Shown: piece by piece, positions 47,584 through 54,581 of the stretch
How the letters are laid out: each line of letters opens with the position of its first letter
How positions within the stretch are numbered: position 1 is the stretch's first letter
Source of the DNA: Cryobacterium algoritolerans
GTDB taxonomy: Bacteria > Actinomycetota > Actinomycetes > Actinomycetales > Microbacteriaceae
DNA: 64,000 bases
NCBI RefSeq assembly: GCF_004402785.1
Contig: NZ_SOFP01000046.1
Location: 186,001 to 250,000, forward strand
Direction of reading: 5' to 3'
Position numbers and translations under genes: made by a program
Notes under the pieces: generated by a model
The model's input: the letters and a program-made list of their open reading frames with translations, nothing else
What the model was told of the DNA's origin: nothing
Databases searched by the model: none

Positions 47584-48315
47584 ATGACGGGTGCAGGGAC
47601 GCAACCGATTTCGTCCATTGCGCCGCTGCTGGCAGGTCGTGCATCGGCCAGCCAGCGGTGGTCGCACCTGGTCTTCCTGCACTGGCGGGTGGAGGCGGCG
47701 CAGGTGGCCCCTCTCCTGCCTGCCGGGCTCGTTCCGGATGAGTTCGACGGCAGCAGCTGGGTGGGTCTGATTCCGTTCGTGCTCGACCGGGCGACGGTCT
47801 GGGGAAGCCCGCCGGTGCCATACTTCGGCAGTTTCGTCGAAGTCAACGTCCGCCTGTACGCCGTCGATGCCGCCGGCCATCGAGGAGTGGTCTTCGTGTC
47901 GCTGGAGGCCTCGAGGCTCGCCGCGGTGATTGCCGCCCGGACCCTTTTCCGGATTCCGTACCGCTGGTCCCGCACCAGGCTCGCCAGGTCGGCGGGGGAG
48001 TTCAGCTACACCTCCCGCAGGCACCTGGCTGTTTCCGCCCGGACTGACATCGTGGCGCGCCGCACGGACCAGCCTGTCGTCGACGATGCCCTGGCCGACT
48101 TCCTCACCGCGCGATGGGCACTTTTCACCACGGTGCGCGGTCGAACGGTGCACCTGCGCAACCACCATGAGCCGTGGCCATTGTTCCGCGCAGAGCTGGT
48201 GCGGCTCGACGACACTCTCCTGGCCGCGGCCGGGTTCCCCGATGTCGCCGACCGGCAGCCCGATTCCGTGCTCTACTCGCCGGGGGTGACCACTCGGTTC
48301 GGACGAGCCGGTTGA
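47584..48315 (+). CDS. DUF2071 (YqjF family) protein
   Basis: 243 residues. Family blocks: RWSHLVFLHWRVEAAQVAPL near 25-44, LPAGLVPDEFDGSSWVGLIP near 45-64, FGSFVEVNVRLYAVDAAGHR near 80-99 and GVVFVSLEASRLAAVIAART near 100-119. It is a soluble acetoacetate-decarboxylase-like beta fold of unknown function, common in actinobacteria and Bacillus. ATG 47584 has AGGAAGG upstream. It starts after a CATCGG repeat and ends next to the heliorhodopsin remnant. Confidence 0.85.
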   Translation: MTGAGTQPISSIAPLLAGRASASQRWSHLVFLHWRVEAAQVAPLLPAGLVPDEFDGSSWVGLIPFVLDRATVWGSPPVPYFGSFVEVNVRLYAVDAAGHRGVVFVSLEASRLAAVIAARTLFRIPYRWSRTRLARSAGEFSYTSRRHLAVSARTDIVARRTDQPVVDDALADFLTARWALFTTVRGRTVHLRNHHEPWPLFRAELVRLDDTLLAAAGFPDVADRQPDSVLYSPGVTTRFGRAG

Positions 48316-48689
48316 GGCGTTGGGCACCCGCAATACCTGCCGGAGCCGAGACGCTGACGGGTACCGTCGGGGCGAGGACCCCGTGATCAAGGCGGCGACC
48401 CCGATCGGCGTTTTCTCGGTGCTCCGGTCCGTGATCGGATTCCCGCGCTGCGTGTTCGTGCTGCCGGCACTGGCGAACAGCCTTGTTGCCGGGGACGCCT
48501 CCACCCGAGCGCCCCGGCCTGGTGGGTGGGCGCTCTCAGAAACATTCTGTCTGGTGTGCTGGGACAAGCGTCCGTGAGGCTGCGAGCTCAGCAGGCGCTG
48601 ATCGGCCTTGTATCTCAGATCCGGGTGAGCTACGCCGAGAAGGTGGCGCCCCTGCTGGTGCATCCGGCCCTGGATGACCGGTCAGGTTT

Positions 48690-49116
48690 ATCAGCATGTA
48701 CTGGGGCATCGTCACGATCAACGCGCTCATCGCCATCGCCGGTGCCAACATCGCGATGATTCTGTTCGGCTGGCTGCAGGAAAAGATGAACCTCCTGCAC
48801 GAACCTCCACCACCCCGTGGGTTGCAATGGTCATCAATGTTTCGCTGCTCAGAGACGAAAACCTACCCGCAGCGCTGTATGTGATCCTGATCGTTCAGGG
48901 AGTCTTCTTCTTCTTCTTCTTCTTTTCTTCTTCTTCTTCTTCTTCTTCTTCTTCTTCTTCTTGTGCTGCTGCTTCGCCCTCAACCAGTGGCTTCAGTATC
49001 GGCAGGTTGGCCCGTGGCGCAACTACGCATTCGGTGAAAAGACGTATCTGGTGCTCAGCCTCGCGGCAAAGTCACTCTTGGCGTGGCAGATCTTCGCGGC
49101 GTCGCTCGTTGCGTGA
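48690..49116 (+). pseudogene. Heliorhodopsin gene remnant, N-truncated and frameshifted
   Basis: Three blocks in three frames match consecutive parts of one heliorhodopsin. First: MYWGIVTINALIAIAG and ANIAMILFGWLQEKMN (helices 3-4). Second: PWVAMVINVSLL and LPAALYVILIVQGVFFF (end of helix 5 into helix 6). Third: CFALNQWLQYRQVGPWRNYA and LSLAAKSLLAWQIFAASL (helices 6-7), ending at TGA 49114. The Lys of LSLAAKSLLAWQ is the retinal Schiff-base position. Helices 1-2 are missing, about 20-25 residues are lost between blocks one and two, and a TTC microsatellite carries the second frameshift. Upstream 48316-48690 holds no other gene I can support. Heliorhodopsins are retinal proteins with reversed topology, common in actinobacteria. 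Confidence 0.82.
48904..48962. repeat. TTC trinucleotide microsatellite within the heliorhodopsin remnant
   Basis: About nineteen TTC units with one interruption (TTCTTTTCTTC near 48920-48930). It sits where helix 6 should read continuously into CFALNQWLQY. The interruption, not the triplets, changes the frame. Confidence 0.92.
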
Positions 49117-49324
49117 CCAGAACGTTCTCCTGCGAAACGTGGGTCACGTAGCGGCGCGAGAGGGACATCAGATCGCCGAGCACTCGCCATGGCCCTGCAG
49201 TTCGAGTGTTGGCAAACTTCCTGCACTTCTCTCGGCCAGCACCGGAGCAGTTCGATCGAATGACCGTGATGGTGTCGCTCGACTCGTCTGGGACCAAGTG
49301 CAGAGGGGCCGGGACGAACTCCGG

Positions 49325-50035
49325 TCAGGCGGAGATCTGGAGAACGCTCGCCGCAAGTCCGACGCACAGCACCGCGACCAGGATGAACAGCCCAGCCCAG
49401 ACGGTGCCCGGAACGTGGGTGAGCCGGGCGAGCTGGTCGGCATCGGAGGAGTGCCCGCCGCGGCGGGACCGGGACACCTGCAGTTCGAGCGCGGTGCGCA
49501 CGGCGCCCAGCAGCAGGAACGTCGTGATCAGCAGGGCCCCGATTCCCTGGACCAGGGCAGAGCCGAACCAGGTGACCGCGAGGATAAGTGTGCCGGTCAC
49601 CAGGACCGACCAGAGCCCGAACCAGTTGCGAATCTGAACGAGGATCAGCGTGAGCGCGGCGAGCATCAGCCAGAGCAATCCGGTGGCAAAACCGGCGCCC
49701 AGCATCGAGGCCGCGGCGAGGCCGAGCAGGGCCGGCGCGGTGTAACCGGCGAGCAGGGTGAGAATCATGCCGAATCCTCGCGGTCGTCCGCGGCTGACCG
49801 TGAGCCCCGACGTGTCGGAGTGCAGGCGGATGCCGCCCAGCCGGCGCCCGGTCAGTGTCGCCACCAGGGCGTGGCCGCCCTCGTGCGCGATGGTGACCAG
49901 ATGGCGTCCATGCCGCCATAACGCCGGAACCAGAACGAACACGGCGGCCGTGAGCACGGTGAGCAGGGCTGTCGTCGGGGGGAGCGCATCCTGATGGGCG
50001 CAGACGCGCCCCCAGAAGCCGAGAAGTACGTCCAC
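49325..50035 (-). CDS. M50 family membrane metalloprotease
   Basis: About 236 residues. The zinc motif HEGGH is in VTIAHEGGHALVATLTGRR near residue 52 (in the second helix), and about six helices follow. The second site of S2P proteases (NxxPxxxLDG) is not obvious, as in the short M50B subgroup found in actinobacteria. It should cut membrane-bound substrates; the substrate is unknown. The start is unsure: GTG 50035 is chosen because it barely overlaps the upstream gene; TTG 50056 is also possible. Follows the ParA-like gene on the same strand, with stop and start overlapping or adjacent. Confidence 0.8.
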   Translation of the reverse strand: MDVLLGFWGRVCAHQDALPPTTALLTVLTAAVFVLVPALWRHGRHLVTIAHEGGHALVATLTGRRLGGIRLHSDTSGLTVSRGRPRGFGMILTLLAGYTAPALLGLAAASMLGAGFATGLLWLMLAALTLILVQIRNWFGLWSVLVTGTLILAVTWFGSALVQGIGALLITTFLLLGAVRTALELQVSRSRRGGHSSDADQLARLTHVPGTVWAGLFILVAVLCVGLAASVLQISA

Positions 50036-50039
50036 CGGC

Positions 50040-51011
50040 TCAGAGGCCTTCGGCAATCGTCGCCGTCGCGCGGAGCCAGGCCAGGCGAGTGTGCGGGGCC
50101 AGGGCGTGGATGTTCAGCGGTCCGCCGGCGACGATGGCCGGGTCGTATGGCACGTCGCAGACGGCCCGGGTGAGCTGGCCGAAGTGGTCGTGCAGCCGCC
50201 TGGAGAGCGCGGCGTCGACGGCCGTGGCCGGCATGGTCAGGATTGTGACGGCCTGGGCTACCTTGTCGGCGTGTCCCTTCTGGCGCAGTCCCTCCAGGAG
50301 CGCGGCCGCACCGTACCCGGTGTCCTCGCGAATCGTGGACACGACCACGAGCTGATCGGCCGTTTCGACCGCGGCCTCCCAGTTGGTGGCGCGCATGTTG
50401 TTGCCTGTGTCCACAATCAGCACCCGGTAAAAACGGCTGAGAATGCCGAAGAGCCTGCGGTATGCCGGTCCGTCGATGGTGGACACGCCCGCCGGGTCGA
50501 GATCGGACGCCAGGGCGTCGAACTGGGCATCCCCCTGTGAGTGGACATAGTTGTCCAGGTCACCGAGCCGAATCGAGTGTCCGTTGTCAAAACGGCCGAG
50601 GTCCCGCAAAAGATCCATGGCGGTATTCGTGTGCCCGCCGGCCATGATCCGTACCCCAAGGTTACCCATCGACTCGTTATTGTCCCAGGCAAGGGTGTAT
50701 CCGCCGCGGTACATTCCCATGGTCGCGGCTATCAGCAACGTCGCAGTCGTTTTGTTCGCTCCGCCCTTGGGATTGAGCACCACGATCGTCCGTGGGCCGT
50801 CGAAGGCGCGTTGGACTCTACCGATCGCCCGGCGTTGCCCGCGCTCGGCGCGACCGGGGCCGCAGGCGATGAGTCCGCGGGTCAGCCGCACCACCCTCCC
50901 CTGCCACCCGTGCTGGGCCGGCCCAGCTGTCGACGGGTTGGCCGGCGGATGAGGGCTGAGGAAACCGGCATGAGCGGCGGAACCATCGGTGCTGGGGGTA
51001 TTCAGCGTCAT
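50040..51011 (-). CDS. MinD/ParA-like ATPase
   Basis: 323 residues from ATG 51011 (a GTG at 51038 would add nine). After a Pro/Ser-rich N-terminal region (about 1-70) comes a deviant Walker A, VLNPKGGANKTTATLLIAAT near 78-97, then a P-loop ATPase core with LIVDTGNNMRATNW near 200-213 (Walker B-like, Asp) and QLVVVSTIREDTGYGAAALL near 223-242. The KGGxxKT form marks the SIMIBI MinD/ParA group. The partner ParB or a centromere is not nearby, and the Asn in place of Gly before KTT is unusual. Relatives are linked to type VII secretion or polar positioning. Function here is unknown. Confidence 0.78.
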   Translation of the reverse strand: MTLNTPSTDGSAAHAGFLSPHPPANPSTAGPAQHGWQGRVVRLTRGLIACGPGRAERGQRRAIGRVQRAFDGPRTIVVLNPKGGANKTTATLLIAATMGMYRGGYTLAWDNNESMGNLGVRIMAGGHTNTAMDLLRDLGRFDNGHSIRLGDLDNYVHSQGDAQFDALASDLDPAGVSTIDGPAYRRLFGILSRFYRVLIVDTGNNMRATNWEAAVETADQLVVVSTIREDTGYGAAALLEGLRQKGHADKVAQAVTILTMPATAVDAALSRRLHDHFGQLTRAVCDVPYDPAIVAGGPLNIHALAPHTRLAWLRATATIAEGL

Positions 51012-51253
51012 GGTCGGTCTCTTTCCGTCGTGATTCACCGGTGTTGCGCCTCATCGGGAATGGAGCTTCAACGTCCTCAACCGTAGGAGGTTCTCCACGG
51101 TCGTCCAAAACCGGTTGGTGCGGACCATGCTCCTGCCGGGCAACGGGCACCGAAACGGGCCTGACCTGCCTGCCGGCCGGGGGCCTGCGACGACGAGGCG
51201 ATTCGGTGCAACACTGGGTCGCAACAGCAGCTCCGCCGGAACGGAGGTGGAAG

Positions 51254-52726
51254 TTGGCAAAAGTATCGCACAGACCGGCCACCGCGGTAGTCTCTGACCG
51301 GTCTGCGCCGCGAGATGCGGTGATGGACCTCACCCGCGTTGCCAGTCTCGTCATCGTGGTGATCGGGCACCTTTTGATGCTCGGAGCATCCGTCGCCGCT
51401 GACCACCGGTTGGTGGTCCAACGCACACTGACCCTGCAGTTCTGGTTCACGCCCGTGACCTGGATCGCACAGGTCATGCCCTTGTTTTTCGTGGTGGGAG
51501 GATTCGCCGGGGTGAGGAGCTGGCGCCGGATCGAGGCGCGGGGCGAAACGGCGGCCGTCTTCATCCGCGCGCGGGTGCTCCGCCTGGCCGGGCCGACCCT
51601 GCCGCTTTTCGCGTTCCTGGCGCTGGCGATCCTCGTGCTGCACCTTGCCCGGCTGGCCCCTGACACCGTGGCGGAGATCGCGACCGGGGTCGTCTCGCCG
51701 CTGTGGTTCCTCGCCGCGTACACCTTCTGCCAGGCCTTCCTCCCGGGCATGGCGACACTGCACACACGGGGGCCGATTCGACTGCTGAGCTGCCTTGCCG
51801 GAGCGATGGTGATCGTGGATGCCGTACGGATGGGCACACACACGCCGGAACTCGGTCTGCTCAACATGATCTTCGTCTGGCTCTTTGTGCAACAGATGGG
51901 CCTGTGGGCGGCCGATGGCTGGTTCGGCCGAAGGTCGCGTCGTTTCCTGCTTGCGCTCGCCGGCGTGAGCTACGCGGTGCTCGGTCTGATCACGACCGTC
52001 GGACCATACCCGGCGAACATGCTGGAGAACCTCAATCCGCCGACCGTGGCACTGGCCGTGCTGGCCGTCGGGCAGTTCTCACTGCTGATGGCCGCGCGAC
52101 CGCAGCTGGAGCGCCTGATGCGGAGTGCGCTCCTGCAACGCGTCGTGGCCGGAATCGGTGCCCGGATGATGACGGTGTATCTCTGGCACCTTCCAGTTCT
52201 GGGACTCATCGTGGGAACGATGCTGCTCGTGCCCGTCCCGGGGCCGGTCCCGGGCGGCGCGGGCTGGTGGCTGACCCGCCCGCTGGTGCTCGCGGCTGCC
52301 ATAGCTGCCCTGATGGGCGTCGCGGCGTTGTTCGGTCGATTCGAGCATCCGGCCCGGTCGCCTGCCGGTGCGGCGGGGGCGGTGCGCGACTGGCGCGTCG
52401 GCATGTCGACCGCTCTGATGATCATTGCGCCGTTCACCATCATGCTCTTCGGCCTCAACCTGGTCATCGCCGTGACGAGCGAGCTGTTGCTTGCCGTGGC
52501 GGTGCTGCTGCAGTCGCCGATGCCGTCGGCGCCACTAGGCGAAGATGCGAACCAGGTTCACCAGGATCGCCGCCAGAGCCAGGATGATCGCGGTGAGGGT
52601 CAGCCCGCGGCCGCGCGCGCCGACCGGGATGACCCCGAAGGCCTTGCCGGAGAGCAACACGCCGATGACCGCGAGGATGAGCCCCGCAGAGGGAACGGGC
52701 ACGGCCAGGACGATCCCGGCCACTGA
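51254..52726 (+). CDS. Acyltransferase family 3 membrane protein
   Basis: About 490 residues. TTG 51254 is chosen because GGAGGTGGAAG precedes it; the frame opens from 51041 without a better start. Ten hydrophobic helices are seen. The family opening DLTRVASLVIVVIGHLLMLG carries the catalytic His near residue 41, and VMPLFFVVGGFAGVRSWRR and VYLWHLPVLGLIVGT follow. Acyltransferase-3 enzymes O-acylate sugars or lipids on the outer face. The last 65 residues are hydrophilic and antisense to a real small gene, so the natural end may have been lost. Divergent from the ParA-like gene. Confidence 0.78.
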   Translation: MAKVSHRPATAVVSDRSAPRDAVMDLTRVASLVIVVIGHLLMLGASVAADHRLVVQRTLTLQFWFTPVTWIAQVMPLFFVVGGFAGVRSWRRIEARGETAAVFIRARVLRLAGPTLPLFAFLALAILVLHLARLAPDTVAEIATGVVSPLWFLAAYTFCQAFLPGMATLHTRGPIRLLSCLAGAMVIVDAVRMGTHTPELGLLNMIFVWLFVQQMGLWAADGWFGRRSRRFLLALAGVSYAVLGLITTVGPYPANMLENLNPPTVALAVLAVGQFSLLMAARPQLERLMRSALLQRVVAGIGARMMTVYLWHLPVLGLIVGTMLLVPVPGPVPGGAGWWLTRPLVLAAAIAALMGVAALFGRFEHPARSPAGAAGAVRDWRVGMSTALMIIAPFTIMLFGLNLVIAVTSELLLAVAVLLQSPMPSAPLGEDANQVHQDRRQSQDDRGEGQPAAARADRDDPEGLAGEQHADDREDEPRRGNGHGQDDPGH

Positions 52727-52831
52727 GAACCAGAACCCGGGCACCCGTCCCGGCGTCTTCGACCAGTCGACCCGAGGGGCGCCGAGTCCGAGGAGGCCGT
52801 TACCCTCCATGTTCGCACGCGGGTCGTCCAC
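52535..52831 (-). CDS. Small DUF4190-like membrane protein
   Basis: 98 residues. Two hydrophobic helices (FWFSVAGIVLAVPVPSAGLI and LTLTAIILALAAILVNLVRI) separated by a short loop with GKAFGVIPVGARGRG match the DUF4190 layout of two-helix membrane proteins. The N-terminal 30 residues are polar. Function unknown. It overlaps the 3' end of the acyltransferase frame on the other strand by 192 bp. Confidence 0.7.
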   Translation of the reverse strand: MDDPRANMEGNGLLGLGAPRVDWSKTPGRVPGFWFSVAGIVLAVPVPSAGLILAVIGVLLSGKAFGVIPVGARGRGLTLTAIILALAAILVNLVRIFA

Positions 52832-52892
52832 AGGCGATTCCTTCCGTTGCGTCAGTCTTGCACGATCCGCGCGGCTGGGTCAGCGGAGACAC

Positions 52893-52918
52893 AAAAACCC
52901 CGGATGGCCGGGGTTTTA
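52893..52918 (-). terminator. Terminator of tRNA-Val(CAC)
   Basis: On the minus strand AACCCCGG, loop CCAT, CCGGGGTT, then a run of T. It begins 5 bp after the tRNA 3' end. Confidence 0.85.
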
Positions 52919-52923
52919 AACGG

Positions 52924-52996
52924 TGGGCGATACCGGACTCGAACCGATGACCTCTTCCGTGTGAAGGAAGCGCGCTACCAACTGCGCCAATCGCCC
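52924..52996 (-). tRNA. tRNA-Val (anticodon CAC)
   Basis: Acceptor stem GGGCGAT/ATCGCCC, D arm with GCGC stem, anticodon stem CTTCC/GGAAG around loop TTCACAC, T loop TTCGAGT, discriminator A. CCA is not encoded. Decodes GUG. Confidence 0.95.
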
Positions 52997-53091
52997 ATTG
53001 TGGCCTGAGCAACAACCACGAGACTTGATACTAGCCCAGAGCAGGGACCTGGTGCACATCGAGCGGGGCTCAAGATGTCGGGTCCGCCGGT

Positions 53092-53121
53092 TTGAAAATG
53101 CACCGGGATATCGGCTAGAGT
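53092..53121 (+). promoter_or_regulatory. Promoter of the first tRNA cassette
   Basis: TTGAAA (53092-53097), 18-base spacer, TAGAGT (53116-53121), 28 bp before tRNA-Gly. Confidence 0.6.
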
Positions 53122-53149
53122 CTTCAAGCGCGCAGAAATGCGGGTAGTT

Positions 53150-53221
53150 GCGGATGTGGCGCAGTGGTAGCGCATCACCTTGCCAAGGTGAGGGTCGCGA
53201 GTTCGAATCTCGTCATCCGCT
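53150..53221 (+). tRNA. tRNA-Gly (anticodon GCC), copy 1
   Basis: Acceptor GCGGATG/CATCCGC, anticodon stem TCACC/GGTGA around loop TTGCCAA, T loop TTCGAAT, discriminator T. CCA not encoded. Confidence 0.95.
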
Positions 53222-53228
53222 CGAATTG

Positions 53229-53254
53229 AATCGGCCGAAAGGTCGGTTCTTTTT
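53229..53254 (+). terminator. Hairpin between tRNA-Gly and tRNA-Cys, copy 1
   Basis: AATCGGCC, GAAA tetraloop, GGTCGGTT (two G-U pairs), then CTTTTT. It is repeated 421 bp later at 53650-53675. Confidence 0.65.
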
Positions 53255-53270
53255 GGTGTGGACCCTATGT

Positions 53271-53344
53271 GGTGGATTGGCCGAGAGGCGAGGCAGCGGC
53301 CTGCAAAGCCGTATACACGGGTTCGAATCCCGTATCCACCTCCA
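53271..53344 (+). tRNA. tRNA-Cys (anticodon GCA), copy 1
   Basis: Acceptor GGTGGAT/ATCCACC, anticodon loop CTGCAAA, T loop TTCGAAT, discriminator T, CCA encoded at 53342-53344. Confidence 0.95.
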
Positions 53345-53368
53345 GTCCTGATGAAGTTTTCAAGATAT

Positions 53369-53440
53369 GGGCGATTGGCGCAGCGGTAGCGCGCTTCCCT
53401 GACACGGAAGAGGTCACTGGTTCGATCCCAGTATCGCCCA
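53369..53440 (+). tRNA. tRNA-Val (anticodon GAC), copy 1
   Basis: Acceptor GGGCGAT/ATCGCCC, anticodon stem CTTCC/GGAAG around loop CTGACAC, T loop TTCGATC, discriminator A. CCA not encoded. Confidence 0.95.
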
Positions 53441-53446
53441 CAGACA

Positions 53447-53473
53447 AACCCCCGGTGAATTGGGGGTTTTTTT
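53447..53473 (+). terminator. Terminator after tRNA cassette 1
   Basis: AACCCCC and GGGGGTT around GGTGAATT, then seven T. Confidence 0.85.
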
Positions 53474-53570
53474 CTTGCCCGGTGCGTCCGCCACGCGGAA
53501 GCGACTGTGCGTGCGCCGATCCACGCCAGAATCGGCTAGAGTCTTCAAGTCAGCAGAAATGCGGGTAGTT

Positions 53571-53642
53571 GCGGATGTGGCGCAGTGGTAGCGCATCACC
53601 TTGCCAAGGTGAGGGTCGCGAGTTCGAATCTCGTCATTCGCT
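53571..53642 (+). tRNA. tRNA-Gly (anticodon GCC), copy 2
   Basis: Same as copy 1 except that the 3' acceptor strand reads CATTCGC, giving one G-U pair. The upstream -10 TAGAGT is kept, but the -35 TTGAAA is not. Confidence 0.93.
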
Positions 53643-53649
53643 CGAATTG

Positions 53650-53675
53650 AATCGGCCGAAAGGTCGGTTCTTTTT
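53650..53675 (+). terminator. Hairpin between tRNA-Gly and tRNA-Cys, copy 2
   Basis: Exact copy of the hairpin at 53229-53254. Confidence 0.6.
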
Positions 53676-53691
53676 GGTGTGGACCCTATGT

Positions 53692-53765
53692 GGTGGATTG
53701 GCCGAGAGGCGAGGCAGCGGCCTGCAAAGCCGTATACACGGGTTCGAATCCCGTATCCACCTCCA
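53692..53765 (+). tRNA. tRNA-Cys (anticodon GCA), copy 2
   Basis: Identical to copy 1, with CCA encoded at 53763-53765. Confidence 0.95.
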
Positions 53766-53789
53766 GTCCTGATGAAGTTTTCAAGATAT

Positions 53790-53861
53790 GGGCGATTGGC
53801 GCAGCGGTAGCGCGCTTCCCTGACACGGAAGAGGTCACTGGTTCGATCCCAGTATCGCCCA
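53790..53861 (+). tRNA. tRNA-Val (anticodon GAC), copy 2
   Basis: Identical to copy 1; CCA not encoded. Confidence 0.95.
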
Positions 53862-53867
53862 CAGACA

Positions 53868-53891
53868 AACCCCGGTTCGCCGGGGTTTTTT
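53868..53891 (+). terminator. Terminator after tRNA cassette 2
   Basis: AACCCCGG, loop TTCG, CCGGGGTT, then T. A different stem from that after cassette 1. Confidence 0.88.
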
Positions 53892-54581
53892 GTGCCTGGA
53901 GGAGATCGCGCATCATTCGTGCGGCGTCAGGTGCGAAACCTGGGCCGCCATAGCGCCCACTCCGACGACAGCCAGACACCGTAATCGGGTTTCTCCAACG
54001 TCCCGCCGAACACCTACGCAGGGGCCACGGGTTGGCGCCCCGCGTCCAGGTGCGGCCGGAGTCCCTGACCCTGCCGACGACCTCCTGAAGCCCATCCAAA
54101 GGATCGAGCACGGTGCCCGTGATCGGCACAGGCTGATAGATTCGGCGCCTTCGCTTCGCGGCGCCCGGGGACCCCAACGACCGGTGGGACATGAACGCCA
54201 ACGACCAGGCCGACAGGGGAGAGAACCGGCCCCAGCCCCGGCACAGAACAACAAGACAGAGGACGAAACCGCCAACGACAAGCAGCTACGCGGCTGTTCC
54301 TGCGCCACCGCCCCATCCGTCTGCAGAAAGCGTTCATTGTTCTCTCTGGCCTGGCCTGATCCTCCCCGGGCGACACGCGTGCGCACACCGTCGAATTCGC
54401 ACACCGCCCAATTAGAGGAACAGGTTGTCGCCTGCGCCTTCATCTGTTCCGACGGCTGCCTCGCGCCGCCAGGATTGCGCTGAACAACCGGAACGTGGTC
54501 GTGGCCGGGTTGGCGGGGACGGAGGCTTCATGTGCGCCGCTAAAGTTGGAGGGGTTCGCACACAATTGAGGAGTTACACAC
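53892..54581. other. 690-bp space without a supported gene, between tRNAs and thrS
   Basis: Open frames exist on both strands but none has a recognisable domain or a good start. GC looks lower than in its neighbours around 54190-54420. A short stretch near 54394-54417 (TTCGCACACC...AATTAGAGGA) resembles the thrS leader near 54558-54575 (TTCGCACACAATTGAGGAG), which suggests a local partial duplication. The thrS Shine-Dalgarno GAGGAG is at the right end. Confidence 0.5.

Larger units (their letters stand above)
53110..53868. repeat. Tandem duplication of a tRNA-Gly-Cys-Val cassette
   Basis: 53110-53447 and 53531-53868 are nearly identical, with a 421-bp offset. They differ mainly at two or three bases upstream of tRNA-Gly and at one base in its acceptor stem. 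The terminators after the two tRNA-Val genes differ. Confidence 0.92.

Noticed and set aside
54394-54417. Second copy of the thrS leader
   Set aside because: Similarity is short and gapped; without an alignment it cannot be told from chance.
53890-54483. Possible 197-codon gene after the tRNA cassette
   Set aside because: Start lies in the terminator region, composition is biased, no domain is seen, and an equally long frame exists on the other strand.
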